A stretch of DNA of 64,000 bases from Photobacterium proteolyticum (GCF_001939735.1 NZ_MJIL01000047.1:1-64000), one strand, 5' to 3'; shown: positions 1 through 9,770, counted from the first letter of the stretch. Numbers and translations: made by a program. Notes: generated by a model from the sequence alone, not told the origin.

Positions 1-5
1 ACAAT

Positions 6-81
6 TCCCCCTTAGTTCAGTTGGTAGAACGGCGGACTGTTAATCCGTATGTCGCAGGTTCGAGTCCCGCAGGGGGAGCCA
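6..81 (+). tRNA. tRNA-Asn (GTT)
   Basis: A complete 76-nt tRNA cloverleaf. The acceptor stem pairs TCCCCCT (6-12) with AGGGGGA (71-77), followed by discriminator G and an encoded CCA (79-81). The anticodon loop CTGTTAA places anticodon GTT at 39-41, and the T arm carries GGTTCGAGTCC. It inserts asparagine at AAC/AAU codons. It is followed after about 70 bases by a broken tRNA-Thr and then a terminator, so it looks like the head of a small tRNA operon. Confidence 0.97.
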
Positions 82-154
82 AACTTCGATTTAAGCTTCG
101 GCTTGAAAAGAATAAAAATAAGTAGTTCATCTTTATCGAGATAACTGCACATGT

Positions 155-203
155 GCCGACTTAGCTCAGTAGGTCACCAGTTCGACTCCGGTAGTCGGCA
201 CCA
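155..203 (+). pseudogene. tRNA-Thr (TGT) remnant lacking the anticodon arm
   Basis: The acceptor stem GCCGACT/AGTCGGC, the 5' half of the D arm, the T arm and the terminal ACCA are all present, but only 49 nt separate the ends. Compared with the remembered enterobacterial tRNA-Thr(UGU) sequence, exactly 27 nt are missing: the 3' half of the D arm, the whole anticodon arm and most of the variable loop. In the intact gene the 9-mer TCAGTAGGT occurs twice, flanking precisely this segment. Only one copy remains here (166-174), as expected for recombination or slippage between direct repeats. The product could not decode. An assembly collapse is the alternative explanation. Confidence 0.85.
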
Positions 204-211
204 CTTTTTGA

Positions 212-239
212 AACCTCATCTTCTGATGAGGTTTTTTTT
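212..239 (+). terminator. Rho-independent terminator of the tRNA operon
   Basis: A 9-bp perfect stem (AACCTCATC / GATGAGGTT) with loop TTCT is followed by a run of T. It lies 8 nt after the tRNA-Thr remnant. The following stretch up to 466 holds no gene that I can support. Confidence 0.92.
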
Positions 240-466
240 CGTCTGAATCCCCGCCATAAACATTCCGTATCATATTGGGTCACTCGGCAGTTATAGTTTA
301 CAATATTAATAATTAAACAGTGTGCTATCAGTCTCATTGATTGTCTGACATTATTATTCTTATAAATCATTTTTCCAGCCGTCAGCTGATATCCACTAAC
401 TGGCTTGAAAGGAACGGCCCCATAGGTATAAAAAATCATAAAAAGTAACAGGTTGCGCTAAATATA

Positions 467-1723
467 ATGGCAAGTATAAAACTCTCAGTAGAGCGCTTAA
501 CCGAAGGTTTATATATTAAGCTACCATTGCAATGGACTGATCATCCTTTTCTACTGAACCATTTCAAAATCAAAGATCACCAGCAAATTCGCCTGATTAA
601 GAATCTCGGGGTGAAGTTTGTCTACCTGATCCCGGAGAAAAGTGACAACAAACCACTCGACCCGGAAACACCTGTCGAAGAAATGAGCGACGATGAAAGC
701 CAGTTTCTGGATAAGCAGGCTGAAAAGCTGTGGCAGGAAAAGCAGTGTCGTATCACAAAACTAAAAAACTACAAAAGAAAGCTGCAACGCTGCGAGAAGA
801 ACTTTGATCGCTCCATGTCTCAGCTACGCTCGATTGTCGGCAAAATTAAAAGCCGCCCTGTCACCGCAATCAGAGAAGCAGAAAGTCTGGTCGAAGAAAT
901 GGTTGATGCGTTAATGGAAAGCGACAACGTTGCCCTCCATCTGATGAACGATGCCAAAGAGTCTGAGGATATCTATTTCCACTCCCTGAATGTGGCCATC
1001 ATGTCAATGATGCTGGCCAAGTCCAGCGGTATGCCGGCCAGTGACATCAAAACCATAGCCTTGGGGGCTTTGTTTCACGACATGGGCAAACTGAAGGTGC
1101 CGACGGCTATCACCCGTAAGACTACGCCCCTGACGGCCCCTGAAGAGAATTACCTTAAGCTGCATACCAAATACAGCCTTGAGCTGGCAAACATTGCAGA
1201 GGACTTCCCTCCGGCCGCCAAGCCCATTTTGAGCCAGCATCACGAGCTTTTGGACGGCAGCGGCTACCCGCAACAGCTCACAGCCAAGAAAATTGATTTG
1301 AAGGCCCAGCTTGTCTCGGTAGTCAATGCCTATGACAACCTGTGCCATCCGCAGGATCCGAGCAAGGCGCGTATTCCGTACAGCGCCCTCTCCTACCTGT
1401 TTAAGAATAAAAAAGAGCAATACAACAGCGACTTTATGGCGCTGCTGATCCGCTTGATGGGTGTCTACCCTCCAGGTAGCGTTGTACAGCTCTCCAATCA
1501 GCAGCTGGGACTGGTGATCTCGGTCAACTCGGAAAGCCTGCTGTTTCCGAATGTCTTGCTCTATGATCCTTCGGTGCCTTCCAACGAAGCACCTATCCTC
1601 GATCTCGAAGAAAGCGATCTGCGCATTGAGCAGGCCATCCCTCCGAGCAAGCTGCCGGAGAAAGTCTATACCTATCTCAATCCGCGTATCAGGATCTCTT
1701 ACTACTTCGATCCCAACGACTAA
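467..1723 (+). CDS. HD-GYP domain cyclic-di-GMP phosphodiesterase with N-terminal DUF3391
   Basis: A 418-residue soluble protein. Residues about 1-130 match the DUF3391 type of N-terminal domain, which often precedes HD-GYP. The HD-GYP domain follows, with the metal-binding H204-D205 in LFHDMGKLKVP, then H258-H259-E260, and a canonical DGSGYP signature at about 263-268. Family knowledge: such proteins hydrolyse cyclic di-GMP to pGpG or GMP and so favour motility over biofilm. All expected catalytic motifs are visible, so activity is likely. There is no membrane segment or signal peptide. It is monocistronic and convergent with mrcB. The specific input to DUF3391 is unknown. Confidence 0.93.
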   Translation: MASIKLSVERLTEGLYIKLPLQWTDHPFLLNHFKIKDHQQIRLIKNLGVKFVYLIPEKSDNKPLDPETPVEEMSDDESQFLDKQAEKLWQEKQCRITKLKNYKRKLQRCEKNFDRSMSQLRSIVGKIKSRPVTAIREAESLVEEMVDALMESDNVALHLMNDAKESEDIYFHSLNVAIMSMMLAKSSGMPASDIKTIALGALFHDMGKLKVPTAITRKTTPLTAPEENYLKLHTKYSLELANIAEDFPPAAKPILSQHHELLDGSGYPQQLTAKKIDLKAQLVSVVNAYDNLCHPQDPSKARIPYSALSYLFKNKKEQYNSDFMALLIRLMGVYPPGSVVQLSNQQLGLVISVNSESLLFPNVLLYDPSVPSNEAPILDLEESDLRIEQAIPPSKLPEKVYTYLNPRIRISYYFDPND

Positions 1724-1745
1724 CAGTTGCTCTGACGAGCAACTG
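1724..1745. terminator. Hairpin between convergent HD-GYP gene and mrcB
   Basis: A perfect 9-bp inverted repeat (CAGTTGCTC / GAGCAACTG) with loop TGAC starts directly after the stop codon at 1721-1723. No T run follows on either strand, so it is a weak or factor-assisted terminator at best. Confidence 0.45.
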
Positions 1746-1771
1746 TGCATAAGTCTACTGCCACAGGGCCT

Positions 1772-4240
1772 TTACAGGCTAAACATATCTTTAATCCAGG
1801 CCGCAGGCTGATTGCCGCTGCATTGTGCCTTCAGCGAACCATCCCGGTCCCACACAGGCAGGGACTGCTGACCGCTACAGTCCTGGCTCAGGGTACCATT
1901 GGACAAGCGGTTATATTTCATCGTGGTCAGCTTCTTGGGCCAGGTCAGGCGCAAAGGCTCCGGCTGACGACGCTTGAGATAGTCATTATACAGGCGCAGG
2001 GCCCCGGCCGAACCGGTCAGGTTGACGGGCTTGTTATCATCCCTCCCGACCCAGACAGTTACCACCTCACGGCCATCGGCCCCGACATACCAGCTATCCC
2101 GGGTCTTGTCGGTTGTACCGGTTTTCCCTGCCAGTGCCGCCCAGCCGAAGGTCGGCTGCAGAAAGCGCGCAGTCCCCTGGCTAACCACATTCTTCATCCC
2201 GTAGGTCGTCAGCCACGCCGCCTGTTCCGGTACCGCCTGAGCTGCTTTAGGGTAATTCTGGTAAAGCATGCTGCCCTGCTGGTCAACGACGGCTCGCAGT
2301 GCGGTTAGCTCCGCCTTGCGTCCACCGCTTGTCACCGTCTGGTACATCTGGGTGACCTCAAACGGCGTCAGGGTAAAGGCTCCGAGCAAAATCGACGGCA
2401 ATTTAGGGATCTCATTGCGGTCGACACCGAGCTGCACCATGGTATCGATCACCGGGTCGAGGCCGACTTGCAGCCCCAGGTTCACGGTCGGCACATTCAG
2501 CGATTTCGCCAGTGCATAATATAGCGGTACCTCGCCCCGGAACTTGCGATCATAGTTCCTCGGCTTCCAGGCGGTTCCCCGGCTTCCCTTCAGCATGATG
2601 GGCTTGTCATCAATCGTCGTCGCCAACGAGTACTGCCCCGGCTTGCGCAGGGCTGCCAGATACACGGCAGGTTTCACCAGAGAGCCTATCTGACGGCTTC
2701 CGTCCAGCGCCCTGTTGAATCCGGCATAGCCCGGACGACTGCCCCCGACCATCGCACGGACCTCTCCGCTTCGGCGGTCAACGGCAACGATGGCCGTCTC
2801 GACTTTTACTCCAGCCTTCTTGTTTAATTTCGGCACCATCGCCATCACCGCTTTTTCGGCTTCTTGCTGCGATAGCGGATCTAGGGTACTGAACACTCTC
2901 AGGCCCACACCCGGGGTAAAGTTATCACCGACTTTCTGCTTCAGCTCTCGCTGCAACTGCTGGAAATACGCTGGCTGGCGACTGGCAATCATCGGACGGC
3001 TCTGCACATCCAGCGGACGGGATGCGGCCTGCTCGTATTGGTCACCGTCCAAAATGCCGTTGTCCATCATCAGCCTCAGGATCAAATCCCGGCGCTGGCG
3101 GGCACGCTCAGGATTGCGCCACGGGTTGTAATAGGACGGGCCCTTTGCCAGCCCGACCAGCAACGCCTGCTGATCGATACGCAGCTCCTGCAGCGGTCGG
3201 CCAAAGTACAGTCGTGCCCCCAGGGCAAAACCGTGTACCTCTTTGCCTCCGTTCTGACCAAGGTAGATTTCATTGAGGTAGGCTTCGAGAACCCGATCTT
3301 TGCTGTAACGATAGTCGATGATCAGGGCGATGTAGGCCTCACTCAGTTTCCGCAGCAAGGTACGCTCGCGGGAAAGGAAAATATTTTTTGCCAGCTGCTG
3401 TGTCAGGGTACTTCCCCCCTGTACTGTCCTGCCGGCTTTCAGGTTCACCAATAGCGCACGTACAATCGCCAGCGGAGAAACACCGTCGTGATGATAAAAA
3501 TCACGATCTTCGGTCACCAGCAACGCATCGACCAGCACTTCCGGGAAGCGCTCACGTGGCAGGAAGATTCGCTGCTCGCCTTCATTTGCCCCCAGCATTC
3601 CCAGCATTTTCGGCTCGATACGCAGATAGCCCAGCTGACGCTTGCTGCCAACTTCGTGGATCCTGCTCAACGTTCCGTCGGCAAAAGTCAGCATCACATG
3701 CCGCTTGCCCTCGTGGCCATCCTCGAACTCAAAAGGCCGACGGATAAGCTCAATACGGGTAGACGATGACGAATACTCACCGATCCGCTGCGGCGTTTTG
3801 ACTTTGTGGTACTGCAACAGATCTAGCTCCCTGCGAACTTCCTGCAGGGTCATTGCCTGCTCTGGCTGCAACGTCAGAACCCGCCCGTAGACAACAGCCG
3901 GCAGGTTCCACAACTGGCCATCAAACTTATCCCGTACCACATTATCCAGGTAAATCCCGACCACCAGCAGCACAGCCACCACCGCAATAGCAACTTTGAC
4001 CCCGAACCCTATCAGCCATTTCAGCCAACGCGGTAACCGGGATTGCTTCTTGGTGGTCTTTTTCCGGCTACGGCGAGGTTTGGCCGGGCTTTTTTTAGCG
4101 GGGGCTTTGGCCGCTGTCTTGCGCCGGGTACCGGTTTTCTTCTCTGCAGGCTTCTTCGCCACAGGCTTTTTGCCTCCCGGCTTCTTTGGGGCTGGCGCTG
4201 CAAGGCGAACTGGCAACTTGATCTTCATGCGGTTCATCAT
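1772..4240 (-). CDS. mrcB: Penicillin-binding protein 1B, bifunctional transglycosylase/transpeptidase
   Basis: An 822-residue class A PBP. The first 70 residues are a very Lys/Ala/Pro-rich cytoplasmic tail, followed by one membrane anchor (about 76-98) and a UvrB-like UB2H region. The glycosyltransferase domain shows TEDRDFYHHDGVS, QGGSTLTQQLAKN and the RKLSEAY segment. The transpeptidase domain has the active-site motif SLVK, a second motif SLN, and the KTGT box. It polymerises lipid II and crosslinks peptidoglycan in the periplasm. Length matches E. coli PBP1B, though the basic tail is longer and low in complexity. It is transcribed toward the HD-GYP gene, with hrpB 95 bp upstream on the same strand, as in E. 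coli. Confidence 0.97.
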   Translation of the reverse strand: MMNRMKIKLPVRLAAPAPKKPGGKKPVAKKPAEKKTGTRRKTAAKAPAKKSPAKPRRSRKKTTKKQSRLPRWLKWLIGFGVKVAIAVVAVLLVVGIYLDNVVRDKFDGQLWNLPAVVYGRVLTLQPEQAMTLQEVRRELDLLQYHKVKTPQRIGEYSSSSTRIELIRRPFEFEDGHEGKRHVMLTFADGTLSRIHEVGSKRQLGYLRIEPKMLGMLGANEGEQRIFLPRERFPEVLVDALLVTEDRDFYHHDGVSPLAIVRALLVNLKAGRTVQGGSTLTQQLAKNIFLSRERTLLRKLSEAYIALIIDYRYSKDRVLEAYLNEIYLGQNGGKEVHGFALGARLYFGRPLQELRIDQQALLVGLAKGPSYYNPWRNPERARQRRDLILRLMMDNGILDGDQYEQAASRPLDVQSRPMIASRQPAYFQQLQRELKQKVGDNFTPGVGLRVFSTLDPLSQQEAEKAVMAMVPKLNKKAGVKVETAIVAVDRRSGEVRAMVGGSRPGYAGFNRALDGSRQIGSLVKPAVYLAALRKPGQYSLATTIDDKPIMLKGSRGTAWKPRNYDRKFRGEVPLYYALAKSLNVPTVNLGLQVGLDPVIDTMVQLGVDRNEIPKLPSILLGAFTLTPFEVTQMYQTVTSGGRKAELTALRAVVDQQGSMLYQNYPKAAQAVPEQAAWLTTYGMKNVVSQGTARFLQPTFGWAALAGKTGTTDKTRDSWYVGADGREVVTVWVGRDDNKPVNLTGSAGALRLYNDYLKRRQPEPLRLTWPKKLTTMKYNRLSNGTLSQDCSGQQSLPVWDRDGSLKAQCSGNQPAAWIKDMFSL

Positions 4241-4335
4241 TCCCGAAATCCAATCCCTGTATGGCTATTGTCTGAGCACAGGGATCAAAAGGCTTCTGTC
4301 AGCCATCACGCAGTTCGCGGCAGCTGACAATACAA

Positions 4336-6804
4336 TTACATATACTTCTTGGTTTTCTTCGTTGGTGCATGGTTTGCCGGATCATCCGGCCACACATGCT
4401 TGGGATAACGCCCTTTCATCTCTTTCTGTACATCCCGGTAGGAACCTTGCCAGAAAGCGGACAAATCCTGGGTGATCTGCAATGGTCGCTGCGCCGGGGA
4501 AAGCAGCTCCAACACCACAGCAACCTTCCCGTTGGCAATCAGTGGTGAGGATTTTTCTCCGAACATTTCCTGCATTCGTACCGCCAGTACCGGTTTATGA
4601 CCCAACTGATAACGGATCGGATAACGCGATCCTGTCGGCACCTGGTAATGCGTGGGCAGTATCGAGTCCAATGCTTTCGCCTGCTCCCAGCCAAGACGGG
4701 CTTCCAATGCCGCCACCAGGTCAATTCTATCAATCGCTTTAAGCGTTTTTATACCATTCATGAACGGCAGCAGCCACTGCTCGGCATCGGCAAGCAAGCT
4801 CTCCTCATCCATAGCTGGCAGATTCAGCTCAGGCAGCCACTCGGCCGCACAGCGAGCACGGTTGAGCAAACTCTCCGCGCGTTTATTCCACGGCAGTACC
4901 CCCACCCCCTTGCGTATAATCGCATTGAGCAGGGCTTCGCTGGCCTTGGCCGGATCCGGCTCGGCCATCGGGCTGCGCTTCAGGATCAGCTGGCCGCAGC
5001 ACAAATGCTTCTCGGCACTCAAACGTCCTTTTTTGTCATCCCAATCCAACCATTCACGCTCATCGAACAACTGTGGAAGTAACTGTTGCAGCTGGTCGGC
5101 ATCTGCCGCAATCGCCGAGAAGATACGGCTGTCACCCTGTCGAGTCTTGACGACATCAGCCACCACCAGCATGGCTTCATCCGCCATCGGCTCGTCAGGC
5201 AACAACATCGCTCCCTGACCATTGGCTAGCTGATAGCGTCCGTCCTTGCCGCGCGACAGCGCTATACGGTCTGGGAACCCCGCCGCCATCAAGGGAGCAA
5301 CCCATTCGGCATCCACCTGTAAACTTGCCGCTGCCGTGGTCGTTAATTTACTCAGATGATGCCTCGCACGCTGCATATACTGCCTGCTTCGCGGGAGCTT
5401 GCCGCCTTCCAGCAAGTTGAGCTGAAAATGCAGATCCGGGTTATTCATACCCCGTGGCGGCTCTTCCAGCAGCGCCACCAGCATCGCGGCAGTCGTCATC
5501 GCCGACATACTCTGACTCTTGGCCATCATCAATATCGCGGCATGACGGGGATCGGCGCCCAACTGCTGAATTTGCTTGCCCCTGGCAGTGAGCTTGTTAT
5601 CGGCATCCAGCGCCCCCAGGCTTTGTAACAGGCCTCGAGACTGACGAAGCGCCTGATCAGGAGGTATATCCAACCAATGCAGTTCCCCGGCCTCCATACA
5701 GCCCCACAGGGCCAGCTCCATCGCCAACGTGGTCAGGTCGGCCCGCAGGATCTCGGGCTGCGGCGTAGCAGGTTGCCTAACCAGCAGCTCTTCACTATAA
5801 AGGCGCAGGCAGATCCCCGGTTCAAGACGTCCGGCACGACCGGCGCGCTGCTCGGCAGACGAGCGGGCAATACGGACTAGCTCCAGCCGGCTGATCCCGG
5901 TCCTGGGATCCCACTGCGCGATCCGTTCCAGCCCGCTGTCAACAACGATACGGATCCCTTCGATAGTCAAACTGGTCTCGGCGATATTGGTCGCCAGCAC
6001 CACCTTGCGCTTGCCTTTCGGGGCCGGGGTGATCGCCTGCTGTTGCTGGGCTGTCGTCAGCTGTCCGTAGAGCGGACAAACCTCGACCTCACTCCCCACT
6101 TTCTCTTCAAGCAATGTTGCCAGGCGCTTGATCTCGCCAGCACCCGGCAAAAAGACCAAAATAGAGCCCTGCTCGCCATTGAGCAGCTGAACCACTTCCC
6201 GCGCGGCGCTGTCGACAACCTGCTGGCTATCTGCGACCGTTTTGTATCTGTGCTCCACCGGAAAGCAGCGCCCTTCGGATTCTATATATGCAGCATCGGG
6301 TAGCAAGGAGGTAAGCGCCTCGGCATCAAGCGTCGCTGACATCACCAGCAACTTGAGATCGTCACGTAAGGCCTCCTGCACCTCCAGTGCCAGTGCCAGT
6401 GACGTATCGGCATGGATACTTCGCTCGTGGAATTCATCAAAAATCAGCAGCCCGATCCCCTCAAGCTCGGGATCCTGTTGTAGCATTCGGGTCATCACAC
6501 CTTCAGTCACAATCTCCAGCCGGGTAGCCGCACTGACCCGAGTCTCGCCCCGCACTCTCAGGCCAACGGTCTGTCCGACACTTTCCCCCAGCTGCGAAGC
6601 CAGATAACCGGCAATATTGCGCGCCGCCAAACGACGCGGCTCCAGCATAACGATCCGCCCCTCAATCCCGCCCTGCTGCAAAATCACCAAGGGTAGCCGG
6701 GTCGACTTACCCGCCCCGGGCGGTGCCTTCAAAATAAGCTGAGAGCAAGACGTGAGCTGATCAAGCAACGGAGATAAAACGGTATCGATAGGCAGCTGTG
6801 ACAA
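4336..6804 (-). CDS. hrpB: ATP-dependent RNA helicase HrpB
   Basis: An 822-residue DExH-box helicase. Walker A is APPGAGKST near residues 27-35, motif II is DEFH, and motif III is SAT. The helicase C domain shows NIAETSLTI and the QRAGRAGR motif VI. A long C-terminal HrpB region ends in a basic tail. The family resembles DEAH-box RNA helicases, but the cellular substrate of HrpB is poorly defined. Length and motif order match E. coli HrpB, and mrcB lies just downstream as in enterobacteria. It is divergent from thpR across a 126-bp gap. Confidence 0.95.
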   Translation of the reverse strand: MSQLPIDTVLSPLLDQLTSCSQLILKAPPGAGKSTRLPLVILQQGGIEGRIVMLEPRRLAARNIAGYLASQLGESVGQTVGLRVRGETRVSAATRLEIVTEGVMTRMLQQDPELEGIGLLIFDEFHERSIHADTSLALALEVQEALRDDLKLLVMSATLDAEALTSLLPDAAYIESEGRCFPVEHRYKTVADSQQVVDSAAREVVQLLNGEQGSILVFLPGAGEIKRLATLLEEKVGSEVEVCPLYGQLTTAQQQQAITPAPKGKRKVVLATNIAETSLTIEGIRIVVDSGLERIAQWDPRTGISRLELVRIARSSAEQRAGRAGRLEPGICLRLYSEELLVRQPATPQPEILRADLTTLAMELALWGCMEAGELHWLDIPPDQALRQSRGLLQSLGALDADNKLTARGKQIQQLGADPRHAAILMMAKSQSMSAMTTAAMLVALLEEPPRGMNNPDLHFQLNLLEGGKLPRSRQYMQRARHHLSKLTTTAAASLQVDAEWVAPLMAAGFPDRIALSRGKDGRYQLANGQGAMLLPDEPMADEAMLVVADVVKTRQGDSRIFSAIAADADQLQQLLPQLFDEREWLDWDDKKGRLSAEKHLCCGQLILKRSPMAEPDPAKASEALLNAIIRKGVGVLPWNKRAESLLNRARCAAEWLPELNLPAMDEESLLADAEQWLLPFMNGIKTLKAIDRIDLVAALEARLGWEQAKALDSILPTHYQVPTGSRYPIRYQLGHKPVLAVRMQEMFGEKSSPLIANGKVAVVLELLSPAQRPLQITQDLSAFWQGSYRDVQKEMKGRYPKHVWPDDPANHAPTKKTKKYM

Positions 6805-6930
6805 TGTGAAAACCTTGTGTCATATTCAAACTATGCTGAAAGCTATTGTACAAGAAAGTCATTTGGCAAACTGAACAATTATCCGCCATCTCCTTCTCCT
6901 GCGAGCTCACTAGGGTGAAAATAGGTATCT

Positions 6931-7527
6931 ATGGGGCCACTATCGATGAACGATCATAAGCAAGAGCGCCTTTTCTTTGCCCTGGCACTGGACTCTCCGG
7001 GCAATCAACCCGCCTTTCATCAGCTTTGCCAACTGGCCCAAGCCTTGCCCGGCGAAGGCCGTCGGGTGCCGGACAGCAACCTCCACCTGACCCTGGCCTT
7101 TCTCGGGCTTGTCGACGAACAACAGAAAGCACACCTCATGGATTTAACCAGCGCAATCACTGTTCCTTCGTTTACCTTCCATGCCTCCGTGCTGAAGTAC
7201 CGCAAGCGAAACCGAATGATATGGCTAGGGGGCAATATCATCCCGGCCCCGCTGGCGCAGCTGGCCTCCGATTTGAAAGAAGCGGCTATACAAACCGGGC
7301 TAGAACAGGAAGAACGCAGCTATAAACCGCACATCACTCTCAAAAAACAGGTCCGACAGCGACCTGACCCGATGCCGGAAAATGTGGATTTCAGCTTTTA
7401 TTTTCAGCACTTCGGGCTGTATATTTCAGAGCAGGTCAACACAGCCCGTGGCTCCGGCGTCCGATATAGGTGTCTTCGCCAGTGGCCGCTGACCCCAACC
7501 CAACCGGACAACCAGGATCTTGAATGA
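6931..7527 (+). CDS. thpR: RNA 2',3'-cyclic phosphodiesterase (ThpR/LigT)
   Basis: A 198-residue member of the 2H phosphoesterase family. Both signature HxTx tetrapeptides are present: H52-L-T54 in [10 protein letters not shown] and H134-I-T136 in YKPHITLKK. Family members open 2',3'-cyclic phosphates on RNA to 2'-phosphates and can join half-tRNAs in vitro. An alternative start is ATG 6946 (MNDHK); the AGGT at 6922-6925 suits the upstream ATG. The 3' end overlaps sfsA by 4 nt (ATGA), showing translational coupling. The same neighbours occur in E. coli. Confidence 0.93.
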   Translation: MGPLSMNDHKQERLFFALALDSPGNQPAFHQLCQLAQALPGEGRRVPDSNLHLTLAFLGLVDEQQKAHLMDLTSAITVPSFTFHASVLKYRKRNRMIWLGGNIIPAPLAQLASDLKEAAIQTGLEQEERSYKPHITLKKQVRQRPDPMPENVDFSFYFQHFGLYISEQVNTARGSGVRYRCLRQWPLTPTQPDNQDLE

Positions 7528-8234
7528 AATTTGACCCACCGCTACAGGCTGCTAAATTAATCAGACGCTATAAACGCTTCCTCGCTGATATTGAATTCCC
7601 AGACGGCGAAGTACGCACCATTCACTGTGCCAATACCGGTGCGATGACCGGCTGTGCCGAGCCAGGAAGTACGGTGTGGTACTCCACATCAGATAACCCG
7701 AAGCGTAAATACCCCAACAGCTGGGAGCTTACTCACACCCTTGACGGAGACTGGATTTGCGTCAATACGGCACGGGCCAACCGCCTGGCCGAAGAAGCAA
7801 TAAACAAGAATGTCATCACAGAATTACAAGGCTATTCATCACTCCGCACTGAAGTAAAGTATGGTTGTGAAAACAGCAGGATAGATATATTGCTGACTGC
7901 CGGTGACAAACCACCGTGCTATATTGAAGTAAAGAGCGTTACCCTGCTGGAGGATGGACAAGGCTTTTTCCCCGACGCAGTCACCTCTCGGGGCCAAAAA
8001 CACCTGCGGGAGCTGATGGAGGTAGCTAAGAACGGAGACAGAGCCGTACTTTTTTTCGCTATTTTACATTCAGGGATTGAAAATGTATCCGCGGCACACC
8101 ATATAGACCCGGACTATCATAAATTAATTCAACAGGCAGAACGGGCAGGCGTTGAGATCATCTGTTACAAAGCGGTATTGAACCAGGATGAACTCCATTT
8201 AAACAACTGTATAAAATTTCATCAACAATTGTGA
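7524..8234 (+). CDS. sfsA: Sugar fermentation stimulation protein SfsA
   Basis: A 236-residue SfsA-family protein. The N-terminal half has an OB-like nucleic-acid-binding character. The C-terminal half carries a nuclease-like core with YIEVKSVTL (an E-x-K motif) and [10 protein letters not shown]. The E. coli protein was named for a maltose-fermentation phenotype and binds DNA nonspecifically; its biochemical role is unsettled. Its start overlaps the thpR stop by 4 nt, so the two are co-translated. The 129-bp gap to dksA holds the probable dksA promoter. Confidence 0.94.
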   Translation: MKFDPPLQAAKLIRRYKRFLADIEFPDGEVRTIHCANTGAMTGCAEPGSTVWYSTSDNPKRKYPNSWELTHTLDGDWICVNTARANRLAEEAINKNVITELQGYSSLRTEVKYGCENSRIDILLTAGDKPPCYIEVKSVTLLEDGQGFFPDAVTSRGQKHLRELMEVAKNGDRAVLFFAILHSGIENVSAAHHIDPDYHKLIQQAERAGVEIICYKAVLNQDELHLNNCIKFHQQL

Positions 8235-8363
8235 AAAATGATGCTTTCTTCACATTGGTATAAAATTGAATATATGCAGCAATTGCCACACATACCCCTT
8301 TCTGCTATAGATACCGCCCAAAATTAACCAGTGACGGTTATTAGGTATATTAGGAGATGCTAT

Positions 8364-8813
8364 ATGCCAGAGAGCAACGTTAAAAAATCGCTAGGCATCC
8401 TGGCTATTGCTGGGGTAGAGCCATATCAGGAAAAAGCCGGCGAAGAATACATGGGTGAAGCTCAGCTAGAGCACTTCCGTAAAATTCTTGATGCTTGGCG
8501 TAACCAGCTTCGTGAAGAAGTTGATCGCACCGTTAACCACATGCAGGATGAAGCGGCAAACTTCCCTGATCCTGTTGATCGTGCTGCACAGGAAGAAGAA
8601 TTCAGCCTGGAGCTTCGTAACCGTGACCGCGAACGTAAACTGATCAAGAAGATCGAAAAAACGCTTCAGCGCATCGAAGACGATGACTTTGGCTTCTGTG
8701 ACTCTTGCGGTATCGAGATCGGCATCCGCCGCCTTGAAGCCCGCCCGACAGCCGAACTATGTATCGACTGTAAAACGCTTGCAGAAATCAAAGAAAAGCA
8801 GATGGCAGGCTAA
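8364..8813 (+). CDS. dksA: RNA polymerase-binding transcription factor DksA
   Basis: A 149-residue protein that enters the RNA polymerase secondary channel and works with ppGpp on stringent-response promoters, including rRNA. The coiled-coil tip carries the DxxDxA motif as D69-P-V-D72-R-A74. The C-terminal four-Cys zinc finger is CDSCG ... CIDC. The start was set at ATG 8364 because AGGAGA at 8352-8357 is ideally spaced and family proteins begin near this Met; the in-frame ATG/GTG upstream would add an unrelated 11 residues. A terminator follows at 8843. Confidence 0.97.
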   Translation: MPESNVKKSLGILAIAGVEPYQEKAGEEYMGEAQLEHFRKILDAWRNQLREEVDRTVNHMQDEAANFPDPVDRAAQEEEFSLELRNRDRERKLIKKIEKTLQRIEDDDFGFCDSCGIEIGIRRLEARPTAELCIDCKTLAEIKEKQMAG

Positions 8814-8842
8814 TACTTCGGTATTATACATCAACTGTTTTA

Positions 8843-8875
8843 AGGGGGAGCAGCAGCTCCCTCTTTCATTTTTTA
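8843..8875 (+). terminator. Terminator between dksA and gluQ
   Basis: The stem AGGGGGAGC / GCTCCCTCT (one G-T pair) with loop AGCA is followed by TTTCATTTTTT. It lies 30 nt past the dksA stop and ends just before the gluQ start, so it may act as an attenuator for gluQ. Confidence 0.8.
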
Positions 8876-8885
8876 TGATTTGTTT

Positions 8886-9770
8886 ATGAGTACAAAAAGC
8901 CATTATATCGGCCGCTTTGCGCCCTCTCCGTCAGGCCCCTTGCACTTTGGCTCCCTTGTCGCTGCCCTCGGCAGCTACCTGCAGGCCAGATCCCGGCAGG
9001 GCACCTGGCTAGTTCGCATGGAAGATCTCGATCCGCCCAGGGAAATGCCCGGTGCCGCGGACGATATCTTACATACGCTGGAAGCCTATGGGCTGACCTG
9101 GGACGGCAGCATCATGTATCAGAGCCAGCGCCATGACGCCTACCAGGCCCAGATTGATGCCTGGCTCCACAGCCGAGAAGCCTACTATTGCCAATGTACC
9201 CGTAAACAAATCAAACTTGCCGGTGGATTTTATCCCGGAACCTGCCGCGAACTGAACTGCAGCGCCAATAACAGCGCCGTTCGACTTAAAGTTAATACAC
9301 CTGTTACCTTTTTTAATGATGTGCTGCACGGCCACATTGAGATCCCGCAGTCCCTGGCCCGGGAGGATTTCATTATCCACCGCCGTGACGGACTGTATGC
9401 CTACAACCTCGCCGTCGTTCTGGATGACATCGAACAAGGCGTCACCGAAGTCGTTCGCGGCGCAGATCTGATTGAGCCGACGGGCAGACAAATTGGCCTG
9501 TATCGTCAGTTAGGACTGCCGGAAGTCAGCTATCTGCACCTACCGCTGGCTGTCACCGACAACGGCAATAAGCTATCGAAGCAGAACCATGCCCCGGCAA
9601 TCGACAAGGCCAATCCGAAGCCTGCTTTAATTAGGGCAATGATGTTTCTCGGCATGCAGCCGCCTGCTGATTTAGCCGCCTCCAGCCTGGAAGATATACT
9701 CCGCTGGGGCTGCATGCACTGGCAGGTTGACAGGCTGCCGCAAACCACAGCTATCACACTAGGATTCTAA
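8886..9770 (+). CDS. gluQ: Glutamyl-Q tRNA(Asp) synthetase
   Basis: A 294-residue truncated glutamyl-tRNA synthetase paralogue. It glutamylates the queuosine base at position 34 of tRNA-Asp rather than the tRNA 3' end. The class I signatures are PLHFGS (HIGH-like, about 18-23) and KLSKQ (KMSKS-like). The zinc site is YCQC with further cysteines near 120 and 125. The anticodon-binding domain of true GluRS is absent, as expected for GluQ. ATG 8886 is preferred over the TTG at 8880; neither has a clear Shine-Dalgarno sequence. It follows dksA as in E. coli. Confidence 0.95.
   Translation: MSTKSHYIGRFAPSPSGPLHFGSLVAALGSYLQARSRQGTWLVRMEDLDPPREMPGAADDILHTLEAYGLTWDGSIMYQSQRHDAYQAQIDAWLHSREAYYCQCTRKQIKLAGGFYPGTCRELNCSANNSAVRLKVNTPVTFFNDVLHGHIEIPQSLAREDFIIHRRDGLYAYNLAVVLDDIEQGVTEVVRGADLIEPTGRQIGLYRQLGLPEVSYLHLPLAVTDNGNKLSKQNHAPAIDKANPKPALIRAMMFLGMQPPADLAASSLEDILRWGCMHWQVDRLPQTTAITLGF

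Noticed and set aside
161..439. 92-residue minus-strand frame over the tRNA remnant and terminator
   Set aside because: It reads through tRNA and terminator sequence and has no family resemblance. Such frames are a common artefact beside tRNA genes.
1004..1750. 248-residue minus-strand frame opposite the HD-GYP gene
   Set aside because: It is antisense to a clear enzyme gene with all motifs intact, and its composition mirrors the codon bias of the sense strand.
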